From the NCBI GenBank assembly GCA_002404895.1, contig DHKO01000046.1, forward strand, positions 40,937 to 104,936: a DNA stretch of 64,000 nucleotides. The letters run 5' to 3'. Positions within the stretch are counted from its first letter, which is position 1. Each line of letters opens with the position of its first letter. The position numbers and the translations under genes were made by a program. Shown piece after piece: positions 25,032-33,107 of the stretch. The notes under the pieces are model-generated. The model made no database searches. It saw nothing but the letters and a program-made list of their open reading frames with translations, and had not been told where the DNA came from. Source of the DNA: Treponema sp. UBA4692. Its GTDB lineage: Bacteria; Spirochaetota; Spirochaetia; Treponematales; Treponemataceae.

Positions 25032-25219
25032 CCAAAAACGTCTCCAAGATAAAACCGATTTTGGCAAGGCGATTTTCAAAACTGATTTCAAGAGACCTGT
25101 TTCAAGGGAATAATTTTCAAAAACCAGCAAAAAAAAGCATTTGATTTTTATTTTTCAGAACGATGATTTTGTAAAGCAGAAAATATTCTTCTAAAGGCGC
25201 AAAACGCTAAAAACAAGCC

Positions 25220-25380
25220 CGGTGTTCCGCGCTTCGCTCACGCTCATTGCCGGGCAAAAAGCTTTCCGCTAGGCTGCGGAAAAAAGAAAATCCTGTTTGC
25301 ATTTATTTGAATAAAATTTTTCAAAAAACCCGGCAACTTCGGCGCTACATACCGGCGTAAGATTTTATAGAGCGCAAAAA
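25220..25380. repeat. GC-rich degenerate intergenic repeat, copy C
   Basis: This lies in the 443-nt gap between dut and pnp. It contains GCCCGG...CCGGGC (25218-25257 region) enclosing TTCCGCGCTTCGCTCACGCT, a perfect hairpin TTTCCGC-TAGGCT-GCGGAAA (25262-25282 region), and a second GC-rich block with CCGGCAA and ACCGGCG. On the minus strand the TTTCCGC hairpin is followed by GCTTTTT and may be a second terminator after pnp. No gene is seen in the gap. Confidence 0.45.
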
Positions 25381-25405
25381 CCGCCTTATTTTTCAAAAGC
25401 CAGAA

Positions 25406-25444
25406 AATAAAAAAAGGCACGCCCTTTTTCAGGAAACGTGCCTT
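25406..25444 (-). terminator. Rho-independent terminator of the rimP-pnp operon
   Basis: Perfect 8-bp arms AAGGCACG / CGTGCCTT (25414-25421 and 25437-25444) followed on the minus strand by TTTTTTTATTTT. It starts 19 nt after the pnp stop. Confidence 0.85.
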
Positions 25445-25462
25445 AAAATTTGCCTGTATCAG

Positions 25463-27571
25463 CTATTTTTTTGCAAGCTCTTCTACAGCGTCAATGTAAG
25501 AAAGATTCAATCTTCCCATCTTGTCAACCTCAAGCAGCTTTACAGGAATCTGCTGACCTTCCTTCAGAACGTCTGTCACTTTCTCAACTCTCTGTCTTGA
25601 AAGCTTTGAAATGTGGCAGAGACCTTCTTTTCCAGGAAGAATCTCAACAAACGCGCCAAAATCCATGATGCGTTTTACAGTTCCGTTGTAAATCACGCCG
25701 ATTTCAGGATCCTCGCAGATTCCCTTGACAGCAAGCTTAGCTTCCTCAGCTGATTTTCCTGTCTTTCCGTAAATCTGAACAGTTCCGTCATCTTCAGTGT
25801 TGATTGTAACTCCGTACTGAGCGCAAAGAGTCTTAATGTTTTTTCCGCCAGGTCCAATCAAAGCGCCAATCTTATCCGGGCTGATTTTCATCGTCAGGAT
25901 TTTTGGAGCGAAAGGACTAATTGGCTGAGGCTTGTCGATGCATTTCTCCATGATTGAAAGAATGTGCAGTCTGCCGGCTTTAGCCTGAGCGAGAGCCTCT
26001 TTCATAATCTGAGTTGTAACGCCGGCAATCTTGATGTCCATCTGGAAGCCTGTGATTCCGTCTTTTGTTCCGGCAACCTTAAAGTCCATATCGCCGAGAT
26101 GGTCTTCCTCACCAAGAATATCAGAGAGAATCTTGTATCTTCCATAAGGATTGTCGCCGTCAGGCTCTGTGATAAGTCCCATTGCGATTCCAGCGACCAT
26201 TTTCTTCATCGGAACACCGGCAGCGAGAAGCGAAAGACATCCGCCGCAAGTTGAAGCCTGTGAAGAAGAGCCGTTAGACTCCATGATTTCAGAAACCACA
26301 CGGATTGTGTACGGAAATTCTGACATTGGAGGAATCATCGGAGCAAGCGAGCGTCTCGCAAGATTTCCGTGTCCGATTTCGCGTCTTCCAGTTGTCAAAC
26401 GACCTACTTCGCCAACAGAATATGGAGGGAAGTTATAATGGAGAATAAAGTTCTCGCTTCTTTCTCCGTCGATGTCGTCAAACACCTGAGCGTCCATCGC
26501 AGTTCCAAGAGTTGTTACAGCAAGAGACTGAGTCTCGCCGCGTGTGAACAAAGCCGAGCCGTGAGGACGTGGAAGAACGTTCACTTCGCAAGTAATCGGA
26601 CGGATTTCATCGCATTTGCGGCCGTCGATACGAACGCCTCTGTCAAGAATGCTTTTTCTAAGCAAGTTGTACTGAATATCATCAAAGCAAGCATCGAAGA
26701 GTTTCTTCTGGATTTCATCTGAAAGCTGCTCAGCGTGATTTGCCGCAACAGTTTCCTTTGCAGCCGCAATCGCCTTGCCGCGGTTCATTTTTCCGTCCTG
26801 GAAGCAAGCCTTTTCAAGAAGCGGTGTCGCCTCTGCAATGATTGCATCCTTGTTTGCAAGCTCCACATTGAGAGGAGCAAGCGGAAGCTTCTCTTTTCCG
26901 CATTTCTGCTGAAGCTCTTCCTGAAGCTCGCACATCGCTGTTATGAAGCCCTGCGCCTCGTCAAGAGCGCCGAGCATAACCTCTTCGCTTACTTCGTTTG
27001 CTCCGCCCTCAACCATTGTAAAGCCGTCTTTTGTTCCGGCAACAACAATCTCAAGCTCCGCTTTCTCCTGCTGCTTGAATGTCGGGTTTATTACATATTT
27101 TCCGTCGATGTAAGCAACACGCGCAGCCGCAACAGGTCCATGGAAAGGAATATCAGAAATTGTTACAGCTGCTGAAGAAGCGATTACCGCCAAAATATCA
27201 GGCGGATTTACGCCGTCAGCAGAAACGCAAGTTGGAACAATCTGAATCTCGCGGCCAAAAGAAGGCTCAAAAAGAGGACGCATAGGACGGTCGATAAGAC
27301 GTGAAACCAAAATCTCCTTGTCCTTCGGTCTTCCTTCCCTCTTGATGAATCCGCCAGGAATTTTTCCAGCAGCGTAATATTTTTCGTTGTACTCAACTGT
27401 TACAGGAACAAAGTCCAGCCCTTCTTTTACTTCAGAAGAAGCGCAGACAGTGGCAATGACAGCTGTTCCAGCGTACTGAGCGTAAACACAGCCGTTAGCC
27501 TGTTTTCCGATTTTTCCGCATTCAATGACAAGCTCGTCATTTCCAATCTTTTTTGTTACTCTCGTTACCAT
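25463..27571 (-). CDS. pnp: Polyribonucleotide nucleotidyltransferase
   Basis: A 702-residue phosphorolytic 3'-5' exoribonuclease of mRNA decay. Two RNase PH-like domains (about 10-220 and 300-530) flank a helical linker; a KH domain (ALIGPGGKNIK) and an S1 domain (GTVKRIMDFGAFVEILPGKEGLCHIS) follow. It lies 13 nt after rpsO with GGAG 6 nt before ATG 27571. rpsO-pnp is a classic pair. Last gene of the long operon that begins at rimP. Confidence 0.97.
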   Translation of the reverse strand: MVTRVTKKIGNDELVIECGKIGKQANGCVYAQYAGTAVIATVCASSEVKEGLDFVPVTVEYNEKYYAAGKIPGGFIKREGRPKDKEILVSRLIDRPMRPLFEPSFGREIQIVPTCVSADGVNPPDILAVIASSAAVTISDIPFHGPVAAARVAYIDGKYVINPTFKQQEKAELEIVVAGTKDGFTMVEGGANEVSEEVMLGALDEAQGFITAMCELQEELQQKCGKEKLPLAPLNVELANKDAIIAEATPLLEKACFQDGKMNRGKAIAAAKETVAANHAEQLSDEIQKKLFDACFDDIQYNLLRKSILDRGVRIDGRKCDEIRPITCEVNVLPRPHGSALFTRGETQSLAVTTLGTAMDAQVFDDIDGERSENFILHYNFPPYSVGEVGRLTTGRREIGHGNLARRSLAPMIPPMSEFPYTIRVVSEIMESNGSSSQASTCGGCLSLLAAGVPMKKMVAGIAMGLITEPDGDNPYGRYKILSDILGEEDHLGDMDFKVAGTKDGITGFQMDIKIAGVTTQIMKEALAQAKAGRLHILSIMEKCIDKPQPISPFAPKILTMKISPDKIGALIGPGGKNIKTLCAQYGVTINTEDDGTVQIYGKTGKSAEEAKLAVKGICEDPEIGVIYNGTVKRIMDFGAFVEILPGKEGLCHISKLSRQRVEKVTDVLKEGQQIPVKLLEVDKMGRLNLSYIDAVEELAKK

Positions 27572-27584
27572 CTAATTCTCCAGT

Positions 27585-27854
27585 TTATTTGCGGAGACCA
27601 AGTTCTTTGATAAGAGCGCGGTATTCTTCAAGATTTGTTCTCTGAAGATATTTCAAAAGCGCACGGCGAGAGCCGATTACTTTAAGCATCGCTCTTTTTG
27701 CGCCTGTGTCTTTCGGGAAATTCTGAACGTGTGTTGTCAACTGTTTGATGCGCTCTGTCAAGAGAGCTACCTGAACTTTTGTGTTTCCTGTGTCTGCCTC
27801 GTTAGCTCCGAATCTGCTAACAATAGAAGCTGTTGTTTCTTTTGTAAGTGCCAT
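27585..27854 (-). CDS. rpsO: 30S ribosomal protein S15
   Basis: An 89-residue primary binder of the 16S central domain. The family features LTERIKQLTTHV, DTGAKRAMLKVIGSRRALLKYL and the C-terminal YRALIKELGLRK are all present and length matches. AAGGAG lies 9 nt before ATG 27854; it follows the truB-ribF gene by 20 nt. Confidence 0.97.
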   Translation of the reverse strand: MALTKETTASIVSRFGANEADTGNTKVQVALLTERIKQLTTHVQNFPKDTGAKRAMLKVIGSRRALLKYLQRTNLEEYRALIKELGLRK

Positions 27855-27874
27855 AATACTTACTCCTTAAAAAT

Positions 27875-29863
27875 TTATTTTTCCTCTGGGTAACCAAAAT
27901 ATACAGTCCGAACAAATCCGCTGATTAAATTATCAGAAAATGCGAGGTGAAGTGCCCCATTTTCTAATGTACAATCAGCATTGAATGCCCGCACATTTGC
28001 TTCACCAGATTTTGAACCGTTTAATATTACGTCAGCCGTAACTTTATATTTTCCGTCAGGAGGAACTATCCTTTTGTGCCTTATCTCGGCAAAAATTTCA
28101 AGTTTTCCGTCAGATTTTTCTTTTTTCTTCCAGTCCAAGCCCGAACAGTCATAAGCGAAAAAGCCCTGAAGCATATCTTTCACTTCCCCAAAGCGTTTTT
28201 CAATGATATACGAGCGGATTCTTGAAGAACTGACTTTCTCGTCTTTGTACATGACAGAATCAATCGTGTCCAAGCGGAATCCGAGCGCAAGCGCAAGCTC
28301 CGCCATCATATTCATGTCAGTCTGGCCCTTATAGCCGCAGTGGAAATCTTTTCCTTCCGCAAGATATTTCAGACCGCATTTTTTTATCATAAGATGAAGA
28401 AAATCACGTCCTTTAAGTTTAGCGAATTTGTCAGAAAAGTCAATGTTGATGACATACTTGAAGCCTTTTGACTCAAGGCTTTCAAGCTTTTGTGAAAGGC
28501 TCACGACATCGCCCACATAATGAGCAGGATCTTTTATCGCGCGCATGGATTTTGAGAAAGTTATGACGCCGGGAACAAGATTCTTCTGGGCTAAAACCGC
28601 ATCGAACAAAGCCTGATGCCCAAGGTGCGAGCCGTCAAAACTTCCGATTGTGCCAGCGATTCCTTGATTCTTAAATTCCTCGTCGAATTTTCCGTTCTCA
28701 ATCTGCTCCCAAGTGTAGATTTTCATCTTTCGGCTTTCGCCTGGAATTACAAAGCCAAAGTTAAATTTCCTGCCGTTTTTTTTCATGCAGCCGGCAAAGC
28801 TCAAGTCAGGATAAAAAACCGCGATTTCAGACTCATCTAACTTTTTCGGATTTTCTTCTATATCAGGACTTTTTTTTTCAGAGCATTTTTTTTCATCGTA
28901 TAAAACGGAATTTTTGCCAAAGTCAAAATAAAATGAGCGGAAATCGACAGGGCGGCCGTTTCTGTAATTTTCTGCAGAAGCGTAATTTAAGACAGCCGGA
29001 ATCATTCCGCAATATTTCGCGCAGTCAAAGTCAAATTCTTTCAGATTTTCACGGATTTCATTCTGAATTTTCTCTTCGCCATTTTCTTCGCTTTTGTTTT
29101 CTTCAGATTCTATTTTTTCCGATTTAAAAGATTCATTTTTCTGTGATTCAGAATCATTTTCAAGCGGAAGAACAGGCTTTGAAAGGATTTTCTCAATCGT
29201 AAAATCATCAAGATTTTCTGCTCCGACCGCGTCTTTCAAGCTGAACGGGCCGACTTTTGTCCGCCTGAGCGCCCTTAAATGTCCTGCGCTTTTGCAAGAA
29301 TTAGCAATATCGCGGGCAAGCGAGCGGATATAAGTTCCTTTTGAGCACGAGACTTCAACAAGCGCATATTTTTCATAAAAATCGAGCAGCTTTATTGAAT
29401 GAATTGTGATTTTTCTAGGCTTTATTTCTGCGGATTTTCCCTCGCGCGCAAGGTCGCTCAGCCTTTTCCCGTCAACATGAAGCGCGCTGTACATCGGCGG
29501 AATCTGCTCAATTTCCCCTAAAAAAGACGGAAGAGCATTTTTTATATCTTCCTCCGTCGGAACGGGCGCAGTCCTGATGATTTTCCCGATAGGGTCAAGA
29601 GTGTCGGTTTCAGAGCCGAATTCAATCAGAGCAAGGTAAGTCTTGTCAAAATTTGTTATGTGAGGAACAAGCCGGGTGAGTCTTCCTGTCAGAACGACAA
29701 GGAGACCGTCGGCAAACGAGTCAAGAGTGCCTGTATGACCGACTTTCGTCGTGTTCAAGGCACGCTTGACTGAAAAAAGAGAAGAGAAACTTGTGCGTCC
29801 GCTCTGCTTAGCAAGAAGCACAATTCCAGACGCAGAGCTGCCGTTATTTCTGTTATTTCTCAT
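27875..29863 (-). CDS. truB: TruB-RibF fusion: tRNA pseudouridine-55 synthase joined to FAD synthetase
   Basis: One 662-residue frame carries two enzymes normally made from neighbouring genes. Residues about 12-225 are TruB, with the catalytic Asp48 in GHTGTLDSFADG and KGTYIRSLARD. A Glu/Ser/Lys-rich linker (about 234-275) and a roughly 90-residue region follow. Residues about 402-570 are the nucleotidyl-transferase part of RibF, with GSFDGSHLGHQ (407-417) and SSSRIR (545-550). The C-terminal 90 residues sit where riboflavin kinase should be but lack its GxPTAN motif, so only FAD synthesis from FMN is predicted. ATG 29863 overlaps the rbfA stop by 11 nt; a longer start at 29914 is less likely. 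Confidence 0.9.
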   Translation of the reverse strand: MRNNRNNGSSASGIVLLAKQSGRTSFSSLFSVKRALNTTKVGHTGTLDSFADGLLVVLTGRLTRLVPHITNFDKTYLALIEFGSETDTLDPIGKIIRTAPVPTEEDIKNALPSFLGEIEQIPPMYSALHVDGKRLSDLAREGKSAEIKPRKITIHSIKLLDFYEKYALVEVSCSKGTYIRSLARDIANSCKSAGHLRALRRTKVGPFSLKDAVGAENLDDFTIEKILSKPVLPLENDSESQKNESFKSEKIESEENKSEENGEEKIQNEIRENLKEFDFDCAKYCGMIPAVLNYASAENYRNGRPVDFRSFYFDFGKNSVLYDEKKCSEKKSPDIEENPKKLDESEIAVFYPDLSFAGCMKKNGRKFNFGFVIPGESRKMKIYTWEQIENGKFDEEFKNQGIAGTIGSFDGSHLGHQALFDAVLAQKNLVPGVITFSKSMRAIKDPAHYVGDVVSLSQKLESLESKGFKYVINIDFSDKFAKLKGRDFLHLMIKKCGLKYLAEGKDFHCGYKGQTDMNMMAELALALGFRLDTIDSVMYKDEKVSSSRIRSYIIEKRFGEVKDMLQGFFAYDCSGLDWKKKEKSDGKLEIFAEIRHKRIVPPDGKYKVTADVILNGSKSGEANVRAFNADCTLENGALHLAFSDNLISGFVRTVYFGYPEEK

Positions 29864-30251
29864 CTTCCGGCTCGTTCTCCGGTTCTTTTCTAGCAGCATT
29901 CTCTTCAGCTTCAAGACGATTGAGCTTGCTCACCATCTCAAAGCCCTCCTTAATGCTGTTGTCCGCAACGAAAGTCAGTTTAGGAAACTGACGGATTGTA
30001 AGTTTTTTCGCGATTGACGACTGGATAAATCCTGCCGCGCTGTTCAAGCCCTCAACGCCTTTCTTAATTTGAGACTCGTTCAAGAAACTTGAAACGTAAA
30101 CTGTCGCATAAGCAAGGTCGCGTGCAATCTCAACTCTGTTTATTGAAAGAAAAGTTGAAACGCGCGGATCCTTTACTTTCTGTTTCATTATAAGCTCGGA
30201 AATCTCCTCGCGGAGCTGCTCTCCAAGCTTTAACATTCTGTACTCGCCCAT
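29853..30251 (-). CDS. rbfA: Ribosome-binding factor A
   Basis: A 132-residue KH-fold factor for late 30S maturation. Family features: EQLREEISELI near the start, DPRVSTFLSINRVEIARDL, and KLTFVADNSIKEG. A short acidic tail (EPENEPEDEK) is present. It lies 9 nt after infB and overlaps truB-ribF. Confidence 0.93.
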   Translation of the reverse strand: MGEYRMLKLGEQLREEISELIMKQKVKDPRVSTFLSINRVEIARDLAYATVYVSSFLNESQIKKGVEGLNSAAGFIQSSIAKKLTIRQFPKLTFVADNSIKEGFEMVSKLNRLEAEENAARKEPENEPEDEK

Positions 30252-30260
30252 TGAAGCTCC

Positions 30261-33098
30261 CTACTCGGCGCTTGCAGATTCAGAAGCAGCCTCGGCAGCG
30301 GCTTTTTTCGCTGCGGCTTCCGCTTCTTTCTCTTTTGCGATGCTGTCGCCGAGTTTTCTTGCAATCTCAACATACTCGAACACTTCAAGAGTATCTCCCT
30401 CCTGAATGTCCTGCCAGTTTTCAAGACCGATACCGCATTCAAATCCGTAAGAAACTTCTTTCGCATCGTCCTTGAAACGTTTGAGAGAAGAAATCTTCCC
30501 TGTGAATTTCACAACGCCGTCGCGGATAAGGTTCACGCTGGCAGTGCGCTTAACAACACCGTCTGTAACGTAGCATCCTGCGATAACTCCGACTTTTGGA
30601 ACACGGAATGTGCTTCTGACCTCGGCAGTACCGATGACTTCCTCTTTTGTGTCAGGCTTGAGCATTCCTTCCATTGCGGCTGTGATTTCTTCAACACATT
30701 TGTAGATGACATTATATTTTCTGATTTCAACTTTTTCCTGCTCGGCAAGAAGTTTCGCTTTCGGAGTCGGGCGGACATTGAAACCGATGATAATCGCGTT
30801 TTCGTCAGCGGCCGCAAGAGTAACATCAGACTCGTTGATAGCTCCAGCTGAAGAATGAATCACGTTCAGGCGGATTTCAGGAGTTGAAAGTTTTTCAAGC
30901 GAAGCCTTGAGAGCCTCGGCAGAACCTTGCAGGTCAGCCTTGATGATAACCTTGAATTCCTTGATTTCGCTCGCCTCGATTGTTGAGTAAAGGTTGTCGA
31001 GGGTAACTTTCTTGACAGCCTTAGCGTCCTCAAAGCGTTTAAGCTCCTGTCTCTTTGAAGAGATGCTGCGCGCTTCTCTCTCGCTCTCAGTAACCTGGAA
31101 CGGATCGCCTGCGTTAGGCATATCGTCAAGACCAAGAACCTCAACCGGCATTGAAGGACCGGCTTCAAGAACTTTGTCTCCGCGGTCATTGAACATAGCG
31201 CGGACACGGCCTGAATAAATTCCGGCGACAAAAGGGTCTCCAATCTTCAAAGTTCCGCGCTGGACAACGATGTCTGCAACAACACCGCGTCCCTGATCGA
31301 TTCTCGACTCGATGATTTTTCCTTCCGCGCGTGTATGAACAGGAGCTTTAAGCTCGAGCATTTCAGCCTGAAGAAGAATCGCGTCAAGAAGCTCATCGAT
31401 TCCAATTCCTTTGAGAGCCGAAATCTTCACATACTGAGTCTCGCCGCCCCATTCCTCTGGAGTAAGGCCGCGCTCAGAAAGCTGGGTCATAACTTTTTCA
31501 GGAGATGCGGCAGGCTTGTCGATTTTATTCACTGCGACAATAATCGGAACTTTTGCGTCTCTTGCATGGCTCAAAGCTTCCAAAGTCTGAGGCATAACGC
31601 CGTCGTCAGCCGCAACAACAAGAACAACGATGTCAGTAATCTGTGCGCCGCGAGCGCGCATCATTGTGAACGCCTCGTGTCCCGGAGTATCAAGGAACGT
31701 GATTTTTCCCTTTGGAGTCGCAACCTGATAAGCGCCGATTTTCTGCGTGATTCCGCCGGCCTCTCCAGCCGCAACATTTGTGTTTCTGATTGCGTCAAGA
31801 GTCTTTGTCTTACCGTGGTCAACGTGTCCCATTACAGTAACAATCGGAGAGCGCGGCTGCACATCGTCGGCAGTTCCCTTGTCGCTTTCGATAACAGTCT
31901 CATCATAAAGAGAGACAAGATGGACTTCACAGCCGTACTCAGATGCCAAAAGCGTAGCAGTGTCGCTGTCAATAGACTGGTTGATTGTAACCATCATTCC
32001 CATGCCCATGAGCTTTGCGATTATGTCGTTCGCTTTGAGATTCATCTTCTTTGCAAGGTCAGAAACCGAAATCGTCTCCATAATATCGATTGATTTTGGA
32101 ACAACGCTTGCAGGAGTCTGCTGCTTCTTCTTGTAAAGCTCCTCTTCTGAAAAAAGCTCTTCTTTATCCTTGCGCTTGCTGTAGTCCTGTTTTTTGCCCT
32201 TGAACTGCTTTTTTGCAGGCGCAGACGGAATTGCAGCTCCGCCGAATCCGCCTCCAAAGCCAGGTCTTCCGCCGCCGAATCCCGGACGTGTTCCGCCTTG
32301 GCCATTGCGGTTGAAACCGCCCTGTCCGCCACGGTTGAATCCCCCCTGACCATTGCGGTTGAATCCGCCGCCTTGACCGTTTCTATTGAAACCGCCCTGT
32401 CCGCCACGGTTGAATCCGCCTTGACCATTGCGGTTGAATCCGCTGCCCTGACCGTTTCCGCCGCGTTCACGGTTCTGATAGCCTTCACGGGCCTGCGCGC
32501 CTGTGAAGCCGCCTGAACGCTGGCCGTTGTTGTAAGAGCCTCGGTTTGAATAACCGCCGTTTCTAAATCCGCCGCGACCGCCGGAAAGATTTCCAGCCTT
32601 TACATTCGGGCGAGCTGAATTAAGCTCGAACGGTCTGTTCGCAGGACGAGGACGCTGCTCCTGATTCCGTGAATCTGAATTTCTGAAATCTTGATTTCTG
32701 GAATCAAAATTCCGAGGAGACGAGCCGAATCCAGCCCTGTTTTCTCTTGGTTCTCTCTGTTCTCTTGGAGACGGAGATGAAACCGCAGCAGAGCTTGAAG
32801 ACGAAGCGGAAGAAACTTTTTCAGCTTCTTTCGGCTGCTCTCTGCGCTCCTGCTTATTTTCAGTTGCAGCGGAAGAATTTTGCGCTGGACGTTTTACGAC
32901 AGGATGAAGCTTTGTCTCAGCTCCATCTGCCTTTGAATTCTCTTGGCCAACATTCTTTTTCTTAACCACCACAATGCGTTTTTTCACGCCGCCGACAGGC
33001 TGAGTCTCAGTTTTTTTTGGCTCAGCGTTTTCAGTTTTCTGCTCCGGCTTCTTTTTTCTTAAAACGAATTCTGTCTTTTTCTCAGCTTCTTCCGCCAT
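30261..33098 (-). CDS. infB: Translation initiation factor IF-2 with Gly-rich repeat N-terminus
   Basis: A 945-residue GTPase that brings initiator tRNA to the 30S subunit. G1 is GHVDHGKT (424-431), followed by DTPGHEAF and NKIDKP, then the IF2 domains to the C-terminus. The N-terminal part (1-340) is low-complexity: a Lys/Glu/Pro/Ser region, then Arg/Asn/Gly repeats of the form GQGGFNRNG or GQGGFNRGG (about 214-285), resembling RGG-type RNA-binding segments. An IF2_N motif (SVSDLAKKMNLKANDII) precedes the G domain. It lies 9 nt after nusA. Confidence 0.96.
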   Translation of the reverse strand: MAEEAEKKTEFVLRKKKPEQKTENAEPKKTETQPVGGVKKRIVVVKKKNVGQENSKADGAETKLHPVVKRPAQNSSAATENKQERREQPKEAEKVSSASSSSSAAVSSPSPREQREPRENRAGFGSSPRNFDSRNQDFRNSDSRNQEQRPRPANRPFELNSARPNVKAGNLSGGRGGFRNGGYSNRGSYNNGQRSGGFTGAQAREGYQNRERGGNGQGSGFNRNGQGGFNRGGQGGFNRNGQGGGFNRNGQGGFNRGGQGGFNRNGQGGTRPGFGGGRPGFGGGFGGAAIPSAPAKKQFKGKKQDYSKRKDKEELFSEEELYKKKQQTPASVVPKSIDIMETISVSDLAKKMNLKANDIIAKLMGMGMMVTINQSIDSDTATLLASEYGCEVHLVSLYDETVIESDKGTADDVQPRSPIVTVMGHVDHGKTKTLDAIRNTNVAAGEAGGITQKIGAYQVATPKGKITFLDTPGHEAFTMMRARGAQITDIVVLVVAADDGVMPQTLEALSHARDAKVPIIVAVNKIDKPAASPEKVMTQLSERGLTPEEWGGETQYVKISALKGIGIDELLDAILLQAEMLELKAPVHTRAEGKIIESRIDQGRGVVADIVVQRGTLKIGDPFVAGIYSGRVRAMFNDRGDKVLEAGPSMPVEVLGLDDMPNAGDPFQVTESEREARSISSKRQELKRFEDAKAVKKVTLDNLYSTIEASEIKEFKVIIKADLQGSAEALKASLEKLSTPEIRLNVIHSSAGAINESDVTLAAADENAIIIGFNVRPTPKAKLLAEQEKVEIRKYNVIYKCVEEITAAMEGMLKPDTKEEVIGTAEVRSTFRVPKVGVIAGCYVTDGVVKRTASVNLIRDGVVKFTGKISSLKRFKDDAKEVSYGFECGIGLENWQDIQEGDTLEVFEYVEIARKLGDSIAKEKEAEAAAKKAAAEAASESASAE

Positions 33099-33107
33099 AC
33101 TTTCCTA

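Noticed and set aside
24579..25130. Longer dUTPase start at 25130
   Set aside because: It would place the TATAAT box inside the coding region and add 37 residues not seen in dUTPases.
31335..32093. 252-codon frame antisense to infB
   Set aside because: It lies opposite a well-conserved IF-2 region and its product is Arg/Ser/His/Cys-rich without domain or ribosome site.
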